Assembly (NCBI GenBank): GCA_014885115.2
Contig: WKLE02002177.1
Coordinates: forward strand, 1 to 63,439
Reading direction: 5' to 3'
DNA length: 63,439 nt
DNA from: Asterionellopsis glacialis
Taxonomy: Eukaryota > Bacillariophyta > Plagiogrammaphyceae > Rhaphoneidales > Asterionellopsidaceae
Shown: in pieces, positions 23,901-34,624 of the stretch
Position numbering within the stretch: position 1 is the first letter of the stretch
Layout: each line of letters begins with the position of its first letter
Made by a program: the position numbers and the translations under genes
Notes under the pieces: model-generated
Database searches by the model: none
Told to the model about the DNA's origin: nothing
What the model saw: the letters and a program-made list of their open reading frames with translations, nothing else

Positions 23901-26900
23901 TCGCCATCAACAGGGGGTCGAACGACGAAGCAGATTGGACTTGGTTCCTTACCATCTTGAGCGACTGGACTCGGAGGCGCTTTTCTTATACACGTCCGGA
24001 GAGCTTGAAAGTCATACACCGTAAACTCAACTTTTGACCCGAAAGCACGACTAAGTGACACCTTCGAACTAGGTTGCATAAGATTTTTTTCATCTGTTGT
24101 TTTGAAGTCTCTGAAGTAAGTGTCCATGAATTGCTGCAAAAGCACAGAAGCACCTTCAAAATGAAGAGAGGACAATCTCGAACCCTCGCCCAGATTTATT
24201 GCTCGAAGCATCTCGCTGGCATCTACAGTAGCTGTATCTGACAATGCCAGAACTCCTTTAAGCTCTGTCTGCCACCTCAGAGCTACGACGCTGATGGCTT
24301 CTGCAGTTCCCCCCTTCACAAGAGAAAAAATATCTTTGGTGGGGATGATGCATTCGAATCCCGAGGTAAGGAAAGAAAATCTAATATTTCGCACCTCAAA
24401 CGGAAGTTTCAGCTCAGAAAGGTGGTCTCGTGTTTTGCTAGAAGACTGTACTGTATGTTCATTAGAGTGATTCTGAGCCGCCTTTTTAAGATGATTCTTA
24501 AGGCTATGCCGAACTTGAAGTACCGACTGTAGTAACGATGGCAAAAGAATGAATTGAATATGCCCCCATTGAAGTTCTACAGCGAGCGCATTTCCTTTAG
24601 TCTCATTTCTGTTCAAATCAAATGACAGCGTAACGAAGGGTGGAGTCATTTCATCAAGACGACCAATGTCTTCGCCAAGTGCCCGGACTCCAGGGTGGGA
24701 ACTCAAATCGTAAAGAGACACAGTCGAAATTCTTATGGAGCCTACAAATGACAATGGTCCATGGTATGCAAGTGTGACCATTTCATCCATTCGAAAGGAT
24801 GCAAGGGATTTTGCATGCGAAATACCCGAGCCGCTGCCTGATTCTTCGAATAATTTTGTCTCGATCAGAGGAAGAAGCACTCTAAGCTTCGAAGGCATAA
24901 ACTTCTTCATGTCCTTCTTTTTACTTCTGTGGCTGTTGATGTCTTGAGGTGTTTTTAAGCCTCTGGATGGTCCCTTTGTTGCCTTTATGGTGTCAATGAG
25001 AAGACAGCAGGACTCAGGAGAGATATTGATGAGTATAGGAGTAATTGAGACAGACACGGACATTACAATTCCTTGATAAGTAGAAGTTTCCCATTTGTCC
25101 CTTTCATCTACATCGATTGCGTCCTCCCAATCATCGCGTGACAACAGATCCGCGCTTTCTTGCCAAAACGAATCCATAGCAAAGTCAAGTGGCACGGGAG
25201 AATATCTTTCATACTGCGGGCGATTAAATTTCAGAACTGTCTCGCAGACAATATCGGTGTCTTCTAGCAGCGGCCAATCGTCTGATGATCGTACACATGA
25301 CAGGTTCGTAACGCCAAACCGGAAAGCGACTGCACTTGTATTATTTGATGCCTCTGCAGCAGTGGCATGGCACGAAAATGTGATCAGAATTTGTTTTCTT
25401 CCCTTATCAAGCAACTTTAAGTCTTGCGTCAGTTGACGTGGAAAGACAATCGATACTTTATGCACTGAAAAATCGCCGCGCCATCGAATATGTAGGTCCC
25501 GAAACTCTTTTTCGGCCAAAAGACCCTTGGTAGTAATCATATCGGAGTTATTTCGTATTTCTTGTTCTCTTCGTTGACCATCGACTTTTACCGCACTCAT
25601 AAGTTCCTTTGTGCAATTTAAAATTGTTCGAAAACCATCGGGAGAAGCAACAACGTATATTGACCCAGCTTTCACGCCACAATGAAAATTCCAGATTTTA
25701 TTTTTTGAAGTATCTTTCTGACCCAAAAGTGCATCTCGATCGACCACCCACCCGCCGACCTCATCCTCTGGTACCAGCTGAATGCGTAGCCTTACCCATA
25801 TCATAGGGTTGAATGGGTCACGACGGCTAAGTATTTCCCGGGCATCTGACTGACCAGCCTATATTTTACATAAACGAAAATGCAATGAGTGAAGTTGGAA
25901 AAGCGCTAATCATACGGTGAAGCTCGGGATTCAAATACAAACTTACCTGCATTATTTCCAGGAGCTGAATGTTTGCACAACGGAAGTCAACTTGACTCCG
26001 ACATTTATAAATGGATTGATTGATGATGCTCCCCAGTCTCAGGCTAGAATTGGTCAGAACCAGCGCTCCGGTAGAGCGCCTGGCTTGAGTAAGCCGAACT
26101 CGGACAGATGAAACACGCACGTACAAATCAGTGTATCGAGTTGAATGGTTACTTTGCAATCTACCTTCTACCAGAGCATGGCATATCTTACCGACCACAA
26201 AGGACTTTGGGAGCGACTCTTCTTCTGTCTTATCGACTTGCTTTGGCTTGGGTGTGCCCCGAAATGAATCCTTACTACGGTCAAGAAATAAGGCAAATGC
26301 CGACAGAGCTTTCGGATAAGGGCAAGCTTCGATGTCACCAATAAACACCCTAAGTTTAGCAACAGAAAACGCGGAAGACAACGTGTGCTTTCCCAAATCC
26401 ACACCGATTCTTAGCAATTTTTCGTCCGATGAAGTCGAATGTACTTGTTGCGGAAACTGATATGGAATCAAAGAGTCTTTGAGAGACGGTATTACTCCAC
26501 CAACAAGAAGTGGGTGCTCATACTGTGTTGTGGAATTCTCTCTTGCAGACAGAACTACGTTGTCTACGCTTGCTACCAGCTTTATTTCATTGACTCGGCG
26601 GAGAACAGATAGACAATAATTCTCCAGGTTCAGCTCGAATCCTGTAATTCCACCTTCGTCCGTTTTTTCTAATCCGACATCAACAACCTCGATGCTTACT
26701 TTTGAAATTTTAATTGTCAGCCGCAACAGGTCGCGATTGAGACCACTAGTAAGACTATGCCCAAGACCGTTTTGCTTTTCAGATGCCGTCTTTCGCTTCA
26801 AGGCTCGCATAAGAGCGTGTGCATGTGCGGCAGCTACTCCTGCCCCAGAGTCACTTTCCTTTTCACCTGATCTAATCGTGAGATTCAATTTATTTTCGCC

Positions 26901-29900
26901 GTCTTTCAACTGTTCGTCATAATTTAATTCTTCAGCAATCGACAACTGCTTTTCCAAGTCAATATGAGCTGCTTGTAAGGCACGAAGCTCCGCCTCCAAA
27001 CGATCGATCTCTAGCTTTAAAGCTTGCCTTCTTTCCCGGATTTTATTAGCTTCTGCCAAATTAATCACTGGCGCGTCTAAGTTTTTCACATTTCTACTTC
27101 TAGCCACCACTTCAGCAAGCTCATCTTTCAGTTGCACCAACTCTCCTTCAATACGATATATATCTCCCTCCAATGCGCTCGACACTCTAACTTGTCCTCC
27201 CAGAGACATGGCCGAATGAAATGAGGCATCATCACTGTCAATATCGCTTTCATTCCCCTCTATACCGGTCTCGTCGAGGATTGCAAGGTTTTCTGCGCTC
27301 AGATAGTTGGGATTTTCACGGCTCTCACGTTTCATGGTCCCGCCTTTCTGTGAGCTGTCAGATATTGATGAGACATCCGAAACGGAAGGTAGCCTTCTTC
27401 GTCGTTGGGTCAAAGAGTGTGATTTGTTGTCTTCGACAACAATACTATCTGTATCGACAATCCAGTCATCATCAAAGCCCTCATCATTTTGGTCATCACC
27501 GAAGGCATCGATGAATTCATTCTCGTTGAACGAACTAGTTGCGACAGACGCAGTCTCTACTCGACTATCATTCATTTGATCGGCTCTCAACTGGATTCTC
27601 GATCGGATTGTCATTCCCCGTTCAAGCTTCACGGCGTCGCTTAACAGTGGTAGGTCTTCCGTAGAAGAAAAACTACCGTGGAGTGTTTCCTTCCATGTTT
27701 TAACTAAATATCCAATGTTTCGAACTCCTATTTCCGGTACAACGAAAGCAATATCATCTACAGAACAATTTGCTTTTAGGCGACAAAGAGTATGATCGGA
27801 TGGTATAACTGATTTTTCAATAGAAACTCGTATTTCAAAACTTTTCATCAAAGGACTTACTGCGCCATCAGTTATGTTTGAAAATGTTAGAGCACCGCCA
27901 AACAAACGAAGCTGGAAGACGTCGTAGAAGCAAGATCGGAGAGGATCAAAAGATTGACTTCGATCATCCATGAAATTTCCATCTAGACGTAAACTTTCGT
28001 TAGCCGAGGAATGCCGCAGCTGACTTTTGCTTCCTACAGACGATGCCGACGATCCAAGAAAGAAGTTGTTCAATCCTCGCGATGGACTAGAAGGCTCTTC
28101 AAGAGCCCTCGAACTCGGTGTCAACTCAAATGAATCTACGCGCATTCGATTATGACTTTTGCCATTCGGCATAGGGCTCCCCGGAGTTTTGTGAAGATTC
28201 CCTGCAACGCTCGTTGCATCCGAGTGATTAGTTGAGTTACCGAGAGCTGCGAAGTTGATCTGTCCCTTCTCGACTCCGGCTAACTTTTCCGTGAAAAAAT
28301 GGGCTCTACCAAGGTCAACTGTTAAACAGCCTCCTTTGCCATCACCTATGCTAAGAATAGGACAATTCACGTGTAAATCAATATCCACGTTCTTACGATC
28401 GAACAAGGCAGCGTCTGCCTTTGCACGAAACGTTGATATGGCAGAATCTAGAGAGTTAATATGTGCCATGCTGATATCTTCCCAAAATGCAGCAACGTTT
28501 GTCAACTTTGGTATAGAGACAGCAAGACTTCGCGTTCTAAGCAACCATTCGCAATCTGGCATCAGCGTTATCTTAAGTGCATCAAGCCGAACAGCGAGAC
28601 GGGTGTCACAACCGTCTGTATCTAGTGGTTTAATCAGTAATTCCATGGCAGCGAGCGGTCCAAACCCATCAGATTCGATATCGAAGGATGAATTGGCTTG
28701 TTGATTTCCCTCATGCTCAATGCTCGTTGATTCTTCAGTGGATCTAGCCTCCCCAACATATTCTTGCGATTTCGCTCTGGACATGATTATATACTCCTTT
28801 CTGTTCGACCTTATTTCGGTGCCAACAAAATCTTCTAATGCCAAATTCATCCGAGAAGACTTAAAGTTGCCAAACAGAGAATACATTACACGAAGGTCAC
28901 TAATACGGAAATCGAGAAATCGCTCATGAAGGCGCCTATGCTGGTGTAAATCCGAGGTGGACAAAAGGGGAGAGAAAAAGGATATACGACCTTCCTGGAG
29001 ACAAACTTCAATTGAAACAGCAATCAGCTGTGAACCCTCTGCGATAGTCGCTACTTGATTCGCAGCCGTGGCACTTTCCAGATATGCGAGAGCACTCTCG
29101 AGCTCTTGTTGCGTCTCGCTATCATCACTGATAACACTAGACATCATACGCCTTAATCGGACCATTTTAGTAGAACTCGTTCTGACATTGCCAGCTTTTA
29201 TATGGGCCTTTACTAGTGCACGGAACAATACAATATCATTTACAGATAAGCCACTGCGGAGTCCATCCTCGATATCTTGTAACTCTTTTGCTTCCACTTC
29301 TGATAAAGGCTTGTCGACTGAATACTGAGCATTTGCTATACTGTCACTGCCACCATTTTGTACTTCGTCAGTCCCAGTATTGCCAATTTGTTGAGAAAGC
29401 AGCTTCTGGTGGTCTGGATATCTCAGATACCGTTCATATAGCTCACAATACCGCTTCCTAGAACGAATTCGTTTTTGAAAGCGAGTCCAAGACCATCTCA
29501 TATTACTCTCTCGTAGCTCAGATCGAATGATACGAATCGCATAGTTCCACCATGCTCGGGGGTTTTCTTTGACGGTTTGTTCAGGTCGCAGGTGCCGGTA
29601 TTGTTTTGCAAATTTATGCTCCTTTACTGATGCTAATAGACCAATCAATTGGCCAGTCTGGAAGTCTCGAATTTGCATTGTGATGGGATCAACATGGAAT
29701 GATGCAACAAGTGCTGGTCTAGTATCCAGATTCCGTGGGTTTGTTGACAATGCTGCACGGCATATACCATCTATTGGCAATACTAAATACGAATGATTGG
29801 GAGTTCCATATCTGCTTGGTGATCCCATCAATGGAGATCTTCGAGCAATACACCGGTCCAAGTGCTGCGCAAGTTGGATTGATGACAGTTTGCCTTTATT

Positions 29901-30776
29901 TCTGTGCATAACTGAGAATTCTAAGGGCACGTCGTCATCTTTCCCGAGTGCATTCCAATAGATGGCAAAATGATTCAATTGTGCTACTTTCCGAATAACT
30001 CCAGATGTGACGTTGGTGATTTCGTTTGTAGTGTCGGTATTGATACTTCCGTTTTCTTCGTTTGTTGGGGAAGAGGGTATTGAAAAGTCTTCATCCGCTT
30101 GAAGATGCAAACTCTCTAGTGTAAAACCGCATGCAAACGGGTTTAGTGTATCTGAGTCAACGTCTTCTAATCTAATATGAACATCACGTATGTGAACATG
30201 TATTTTCCCCAATATATCCTTCAGTATACCCTCAGCCAAGCGTTTTTGAAAGAAACCGGCCACACCAGCAGAAGACTTGTTATCTGTTGATTTCCCCATG
30301 AGTTCAGCGTCTTGTAGCTTCTGCCTTCGATTATCTCTGGACGCTTTGCGTAGAGCTTCATCGTCAAAGTCGTATTGTGTACGAACCAGTAAGTGAACCC
30401 CATCCAAAACGACACCAATAACAGCTTTATTGTCATCTGCCATTTCCTTCCGAGTGAGCCTTATCCTTTCCGGTGAGCCATTCGTCTGATGAGTATTCAA
30501 TTTGGCCCATGGTACCGTAATTTCGACTCTCCCTAATGTGCACTGAACTATTTCGATCGGCAACCCTTTGGATCGAAGAATATCATTTACCACTTCTTCA
30601 CGTAATTCTAAATTTTCAAGCGAAACGTACCCACTCCAAACTCCAAGTTGCGTCCAGGATGAAGACTTTTTCTCTGATGTCTTGGATGCTGCTGCTTTTC
30701 CATTACACTCATCTGGAGAAACAAAGTATTTCGACAAGAGACGGTTTAAAACTTTCCCTGCAAGGCGTTCAAACAT
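17948..30776 (-). CDS. VPS13: VPS13-family bridge-like lipid transfer protein
   Basis: Three exons, 30776-25947, 25858-22595 and 22513-17948, phase 0 at both joins, giving 4219 residues. The 88 and 81 bp introns have GTAAG donors. The N-terminus (MFERLAGKVLNRLLSKYF, then SLENLELREEVV) is the Chorein_N domain. The long middle is the repeating beta-groove that carries phospholipids between membranes. An inserted charged coiled coil lies at about residues 1195-1290. The C-terminal third contains the adaptor-binding/SHR-BD region (including YHNVDFAWDEPD, about residue 3490) and the ATG2-C/PH-like end. VPS13 proteins sit at membrane contact sites. Length is near the upper end for the family. The second join gives WIRNDTGMTVRFREV, which supports one gene rather than three. 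Which VPS13 subgroup (A/C-like or other) cannot be decided by eye. Confidence 0.92.
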
Positions 30777-31762
30777 ATTCTCGCTTTCCCAATTTCATCC
30801 AAACTCTAATATTTTGTTGAACTAACAAGCTACGTCGGTAATTCTAATTTAATATAATATTCCGCCTTTCGAGAGAAAAAGATAGATAGAAGGTTTATAT
30901 TCTTTCGTGTTTTTGCCTTTTCGCCTGTAAGAGAACTCGGAACAGCCTAACGTTTTATCTGCTGTGTGTAAAGGAGCTGTCGTTCACCAGAAGAGGCTGT
31001 GCTCTAACGATAAAACAACTCCCTCCGCTTGTGTCTGCGGGCTGTCTCCAGAGGACCCCAGAATCCATCACAACTCACAACGAATTCATTAGACTAGTCT
31101 ATCATTTACTAACTTTGTCATGTATATGACACAGAGCTCGCCAGATTACCGGTAAATTGACGTTAATAAAGATTATTTCTACTCACAGAGTACCAGGGAG
31201 AACTGGATAGATTTTTTGGTATTTAAGATATGCATACAAGACATTTAGCGTAACACAAATAACAGTTCTCATCTCTAGAGCTGCCTCTAAATATTTATAT
31301 ATTGCCTTCGTGCCACCAAGAGAGTACAGGAGCGAAAATACTAATATTTATCTACCAGGTACATGTACCTGTACTAGTTACCTGGTACACAATACGATAA
31401 AGAGTCGATGCTCATTCTGAGGAGCGAATTTTCAAATTTTTCAAAAGTCTATTGGGACCCCTCCATACAGAGTACGTAGCACCTGAGGACCTAATACTCC
31501 ACAATCAATAACGACCTAAAAACATCGTTTTTCAATCCTGATGACACATCATATTATTTCGTTGAAATTTGATAGCGTCAATACAGTACCTGTATCTACT
31601 TCTATCAATAATTACGGTAGTCGATCTGGGACGAAAGCCTCCCACCGTGCCACAAACAACAGCTATTATAACAGGTATTAAAATACAAATAATTTCCAAC
31701 GTGTTCGCATCAGCTGTAAAAGTTAGTTGAACCATTCTCAGGGGAGAATAAGGACGGGAAAC
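30777..31762. promoter_or_regulatory. Divergent intergenic region between VPS13 and a SH3BGR-like gene
   Basis: 986 bp between two start codons that face away from each other. It contains the CCAGGTAC...GTACCTG...CCTGGTAC cluster at about 31353-31388. No ORF is supportable. Promoters for both genes are expected here but no specific site was recognised. Confidence 0.5.
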
Positions 31763-32808
31763 ATGGGGCGTTTCGAAAACATCGCAATGATCTACAATCA
31801 CCATAAAGTGGGGCAAGTCGGAGGGAAACAAGTTTCTTCATCGATGTTAAATAGTCATTTAGTCGATCGCATAGCTGTTCTAATTATTGTTCTTGCCGTT
31901 GGACTGCTTCTGTATCTATTCTTGCCACCACGGCTGCGAACAATGATAACATGCATGGGACCCAAGAAAGTTGCCCAGGATGGTGCACAACGCATAAAAG
32001 CCTTGCACAAACGAAAAGATTACGAGCATATACCAGATTATTCACCTTCACCACGTTCTGACTACAACTTGTTTCGAGAATATGACTGCGATACGACTTG
32101 TTTACGACCATCAAAAACAATAGATGACTACAGGTCAGACTATTCGTCTCCACCTGAGTTAGGACTCAAAGTGTCCACACACTCAAACTTGGTTTCCGCG
32201 AGGAAAAACGAAACGAAAGGCACGTTTTTCGTTTCTCCCTTACCAAGCAAACGAAAGAGTCCAAACCATGTCGTAAAGGGAGAAGATGGAGCGCTTTTTG
32301 TCTCATCTCCATCGTCTCAGGATAGAAACGACTTTCCTGTTCCGATTGAGGAAGAAATGAAAAAACAGCTTCTGGTCTTGATATCGAAGAGATATCTGAA
32401 CAAAACTAGGGCATGCGAGCAAATCCAAGCCTTGGACTTATTGAAAAAAAGAAATGTACCACATACTGTCGTTGACGCTGGCGATCCCTTCCAAAGAAAA
32501 AGGTAAGTAACTACTGTCACCATGTGATTCTAGGTTCGAAATTGATGCTAAAAAATAACTAAAATTGCCTATCTTCTCAACTTTCCCACAGACGGAACGA
32601 GCTTTACAACATAAGTGGACGTCAAGCACTCTTCCCTCAATTTTTCTTTGTCCATAGTGACGGTAGAACTACTTACTTTGGGGACTGGAAGTTGCTTGAA
32701 AGTATTCATCATGCGGAGGGGCTGCCAAAATCGTTTTTAAAGGATCACCCTGAAATACCTCGATGGGACGAGGTGTTTCAAGATACTTCAACTGTCTTTC
32801 ATGTTTAA
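31763..32808 (+). CDS. Membrane-anchored SH3BGR/glutaredoxin-fold protein
   Basis: Two exons, 31763-32502 and 32592-32808, joined in phase 2, giving 318 residues. The ATG at 31763 is the first in frame. Residues about 34-57 (RIAVLIIVLAVGLLLYLFLPP) form one transmembrane helix followed by basic residues. A low-complexity linker (about 75-205) leads to a C-terminal SH3BGR-like domain that starts KKQLLVLISKRYLNK and includes the cis-Pro strand FPQFFFVHSDGRT. The intron splits the RKR-RNEL block, which confirms the join because the paralogue at 10876 has the same block uninterrupted. CxxC is absent, as in the paralogue. I infer an adaptor-type thioredoxin-fold domain displayed on the cytosolic face of an internal or plasma membrane; orientation is not proven. 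Confidence 0.75.
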
Positions 32809-32874
32809 CATTGGACATCAATGATGTGTGTATATAATTAATATAGATATTTTAAATTAAACAATACTGGGGAT

Positions 32875-33825
32875 TCATGAAAGATCAATGTCCTCAAATG
32901 GTATCATAGCGCTTGAACGCATCGGCAGCATGTCTTCGCTAGATGGTAACGTATCTTCCCTGGTATCAAATGAATTTTTGTTTACCGACGAATCGAATGA
33001 CATATGGCTGTTGTTACTGTCGTATTGATTTTGCTTTTTACGAAGTATGCTCAAGGCGACAAGAGCCACTATAACGGATCCAATTGAAAAGGCAATCCCC
33101 AAAACTGTGGCAGCACTAACACCCATGTCCTTTCCTGCTTCAGAGTAATCTTCTGGTTCAGTCTTCTCCACAACAATTTCAATATTTGTTTCTTGATATC
33201 CTTCTACTCTTTCGTAAAAGATGCGCACAATATCTGGATGAATCATGGTGGCGTCTGCATTGGTAAGATGAGATTCTACAACATCTAAAATATCCGTTTC
33301 CTTGGTACCATATGCATCAATTTTTCCCTTGTAGACAGCACAGTCGTTCGATGAATCTTGACTATCAAGGCAACTCCGACGTTCTTGCTTTAGGTCCGGA
33401 ACGAAATGGAAACCACTAATTCCGTATTGATTTGCGAGTTGCCTATGTTGGTCACTATCTTCCATCGTTCTTCTATAATTTATCATACTTTTTTTCGCTG
33501 CACCACAAAGTCCTGGAAACACTTCAGAAATGACCTTTTTTTGCACAGATTCTTGTACAGTCCTCAATATTTCTAAAGTATCTGCACCTGGTACACTTTC
33601 AACTCCATATCCATAATAAATCGTAGCATGAGTACCATCTCCTATACTACCAAACCATCCACTTTTGCCTACCACACAAACCTGCCCCCCGACATTGCGT
33701 TCTGGTGGTGTATCCCCGAATAATCTTCGTCTAGGCGTAGTAGTTGATTCCGCCTTTGTCAGTTGGCACACCAAGAGAAAGAAAGCTGCAGTTCGTAAAG
33801 AAGCGTATTTCATCTTCTCAACCAT
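32875..33825 (-). CDS. Type I membrane protein of unknown family
   Basis: A single exon of 316 residues. The first ATG is at 33825 (an alternative is 12 bases downstream); either gives a signal peptide (KYASLRTAAFFLLVCQLTKA). The lumenal or extracellular part (about 25-240) has several Cys residues and the sequence GDGTHATIYYGYGVESVPG, followed by a transmembrane helix (about 244-266, ATVLGIAFSIGSVIVALVAL) and a basic stop (RKKQ). The cytosolic tail of about 50 residues is Ser/Asn/Asp rich and ends in acidic-hydrophobic residues. I do not recognise the ectodomain. The gene converges on the preceding SH3BGR-like gene, with 66 bp between stop codons. Confidence 0.7.
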   Translation of the reverse strand: MVEKMKYASLRTAAFFLLVCQLTKAESTTTPRRRLFGDTPPERNVGGQVCVVGKSGWFGSIGDGTHATIYYGYGVESVPGADTLEILRTVQESVQKKVISEVFPGLCGAAKKSMINYRRTMEDSDQHRQLANQYGISGFHFVPDLKQERRSCLDSQDSSNDCAVYKGKIDAYGTKETDILDVVESHLTNADATMIHPDIVRIFYERVEGYQETNIEIVVEKTEPEDYSEAGKDMGVSAATVLGIAFSIGSVIVALVALSILRKKQNQYDSNNSHMSFDSSVNKNSFDTREDTLPSSEDMLPMRSSAMIPFEDIDLS

Positions 33826-34429
33826 TTATTTCAATACCTTTCTTGTGTGAGACTGACTGGTTGGTGTTTCTAATTACCTTGGTGGGAGCGAGTCTTGGGG
33901 AGAAGAAATTTTTCGGTAAAATGTGTCGGAGGGGATTTTGTATTTGTCAATCTTGTTTTTGATTCTTGTGTCGCGGGGAAAAAGTTTCCAAAAATTGATA
34001 TGGGTCACTGCACCTGAAACTTCTTGGCTCAACGGATTGAAAAAATAAAATTAGGGTTAATGAGACTCCCCCCAAATACCTAGTACATACCAGTACCGTA
34101 GAGCTTTTTGGTACCTGTATTTTTTGTTTCATCCACTACCAGGTACCTGTATGCAGATCTTTGGGTGCTCAACGGATAGAATAGATTTCCGCTGTAGTAA
34201 AATAATAATATCCATACGCCCCGTTAGATGGTCATTTTGAATCTCCAGCATTGAATTCAAGAAAAAATGGCAAAAGATTAACCCTATAGTGATGGGACGT
34301 ACATTTATCAGGTATGTAGGAATAGTACCTGGTATTTTTAGAAAACAATTATTGCAGATTTGGGAAACAACAAGATCCATCTTTGTAAAATGTCATTCTC
34401 ACTAGTCATACTGGTTGCCGGAGGCAAAA
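33826..34429. other. Intergenic region with GTACCTGG/CCAGGTAC elements
   Basis: 604 bp between divergent genes. Elements occur near 34090-34150 (TACCAGGTACCTG) and near 34326. No coding sequence is supported. Confidence 0.6.
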
Positions 34430-34591
34430 ATGCGACCCTCACGAGCCACTACCACAGATGACGGAGAAGCACGCGCTGGAGCACGTATCCTTGGTGCCTT
34501 CTGCATTGTCACGTTAGCAATCGCAGCGCCTATGCTTGCAGCAAAGACCCAACACCTTGCACCCAAGACTCCAGGTCTAACACCTTGTTGA
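34430..34591 (+). CDS. Candidate small single-pass membrane protein (53 aa)
   Basis: A 53-codon ORF with a strong A-rich start context (GGCAAAAATGCG), too short for most gene finders. The product is a hydrophilic basic/acidic N-terminus (MRPSRATTTDDGEARAGAR) followed by one hydrophobic helix (ILGAFCIVTLAIAAPMLAA) and a short polar tail ending in PC. The ORF is GC-richer and more coding-like than its flanks. It ends 33 bp before the ATG of the next gene, so it could be a separate small gene or an upstream ORF in that gene's leader. I do not recognise the protein. Confidence 0.4.
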   Translation: MRPSRATTTDDGEARAGARILGAFCIVTLAIAAPMLAAKTQHLAPKTPGLTPC

Positions 34592-34624
34592 ACTAATTAA
34601 AGTAGTAAATCTTACCGTACGACG

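Noticed and set aside
17948..30776. Reading the VPS13 region as three separate genes
   Set aside because: Both gaps have GTAAG/AG signals in phase 0 and joining gives continuous family motifs such as WIRNDTGM followed by TVRFREV.
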